This document shows, one piece after another, positions 5,588 to 5,881 of a stretch of 5,881 bases of DNA. The position numbers were made by a program, and so were the translations under genes. Under the pieces are notes generated by a model that was given only the letters and a program-made list of their open reading frames with translations, ran no database searches and was not told the origin of the DNA. Position 1 is the first letter of the stretch; each line of letters begins with the position of its first letter. This DNA is from Bordetella parapertussis (GTDB lineage: Bacteria; Pseudomonadota; Gammaproteobacteria; Burkholderiales; SG8-39), in the NCBI GenBank assembly GCA_945869935.1, contig CAMBSA010000139.1, forward strand, positions 1 to 5,881. The letters are read 5' to 3'.

Positions 5588-5881
5588 CTACAGGCTATAG
5601 AAATCCAGCCGCGCGGGCAGGTAATCGTTGAGAACGATGATCGTCTTTCGTGCGATGCGCAGGCCGTCGGGCCTTCGCACGAGTTCGTGGCGGTATCTGC
5701 CGAACAGGACCTCGACCTGGTTTTCCTTCACCAGAAACTGGTGCGTGGTCCAGTACGCGTCCACCGCTACCGCATCAACCGCCATCGGGCCGGACACCGG
5801 AGGGCGGCCGGACGCCGGCATGCCGATGCTGCCCGCTGGCGCCAGCGTGACGTTGCTGATGACATGGTGCGTGCGCGGCAG
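5588..5881 (-). CDS. NTF2-like protein, probable ring-hydroxylating dioxygenase beta subunit, C-terminal part
   Basis: The last 97 residues of a protein whose reading frame stays open to the window edge. The Met at 5821 is probably internal. Reading from the edge, the fragment begins LPRTHHVISNVTL, close to the R-T-x-H-x-x-x-N-V strand typical of SnoaL/NTF2-like and dioxygenase beta subunits. It continues with THQFLVKENQVEVLFGRYRHELVR and ends IARKTIIVLNDYLPARLDFYSL-like, with the final LNDxLxxxLDFYSL matching my recollection of benzoate-type beta subunits. In such enzymes the beta subunit has a structural role beside the Rieske alpha subunit, which forms arene cis-diols using O2. A stand-alone SnoaL-like dehydratase or isomerase is the alternative. 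The alpha subunit, if present, would be encoded upstream beyond position 5881. Bug3 follows on the same strand. Confidence 0.7.
   Translation of the reverse strand: MPRTHHVISNVTLAPAGSIGMPASGRPPVSGPMAVDAVAVDAYWTTHQFLVKENQVEVLFGRYRHELVRRPDGLRIARKTIIVLNDYLPARLDFYSL

Overview
The window is GC-rich, densely coded and typical of a betaproteobacterium. The best guess is Burkholderiales or a relative, because it holds three complete periplasmic receptors of the Bug/TctC family, which is strongly expanded in that group. This assignment is inferred from gene content and base composition only.

Layout: (1) Positions 1-1105, plus strand: the 3' part of a membrane-bound diguanylate cyclase (end of a Cache-type sensor, one membrane helix, HAMP, GGDEF). 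Its 5' end lies outside the window. (2) 1128-2093, minus strand: Bug receptor 1, convergent with the cyclase. (3) 2094-2327: a 234-base divergent control region. It holds a perfect 15-base palindrome over a good -10 hexamer and a 9-base direct repeat. (4) 2328-3311, plus strand: Bug receptor 2. (5) 3386-4471, plus strand: a luciferase-like (LLM) flavin-dependent oxidoreductase, probably co-transcribed with Bug receptor 2. (6) 4505-5485, minus strand: Bug receptor 3, convergent with the oxidoreductase. (7) 5588-5881, minus strand: the C-terminal part of an NTF2-like protein resembling the beta subunit of benzoate-type ring-hydroxylating dioxygenases. It lies upstream of receptor 3 and probably shares its transcript.

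Reading as a whole: apart from the cyclase, the window looks like part of a catabolic accessory region. Solute receptors for small, probably carboxylated, compounds sit next to oxygen-using enzymes. Two receptor-oxygenase pairs face each other: Bug2 with the LLM enzyme, and the dioxygenase-like beta subunit with Bug3. Bug1 is the divergent partner of Bug2. No TctA/TctB membrane subunits, flavin reductase, dioxygenase alpha subunit or transcription regulator is visible, so the receptors are orphans here and the substrates cannot be named. No RNA gene, insertion sequence, CRISPR array or phage gene was seen. I found no clearly novel system; the most unusual elements are the palindromic control region and the clustering of three diverged receptors with oxygenases.
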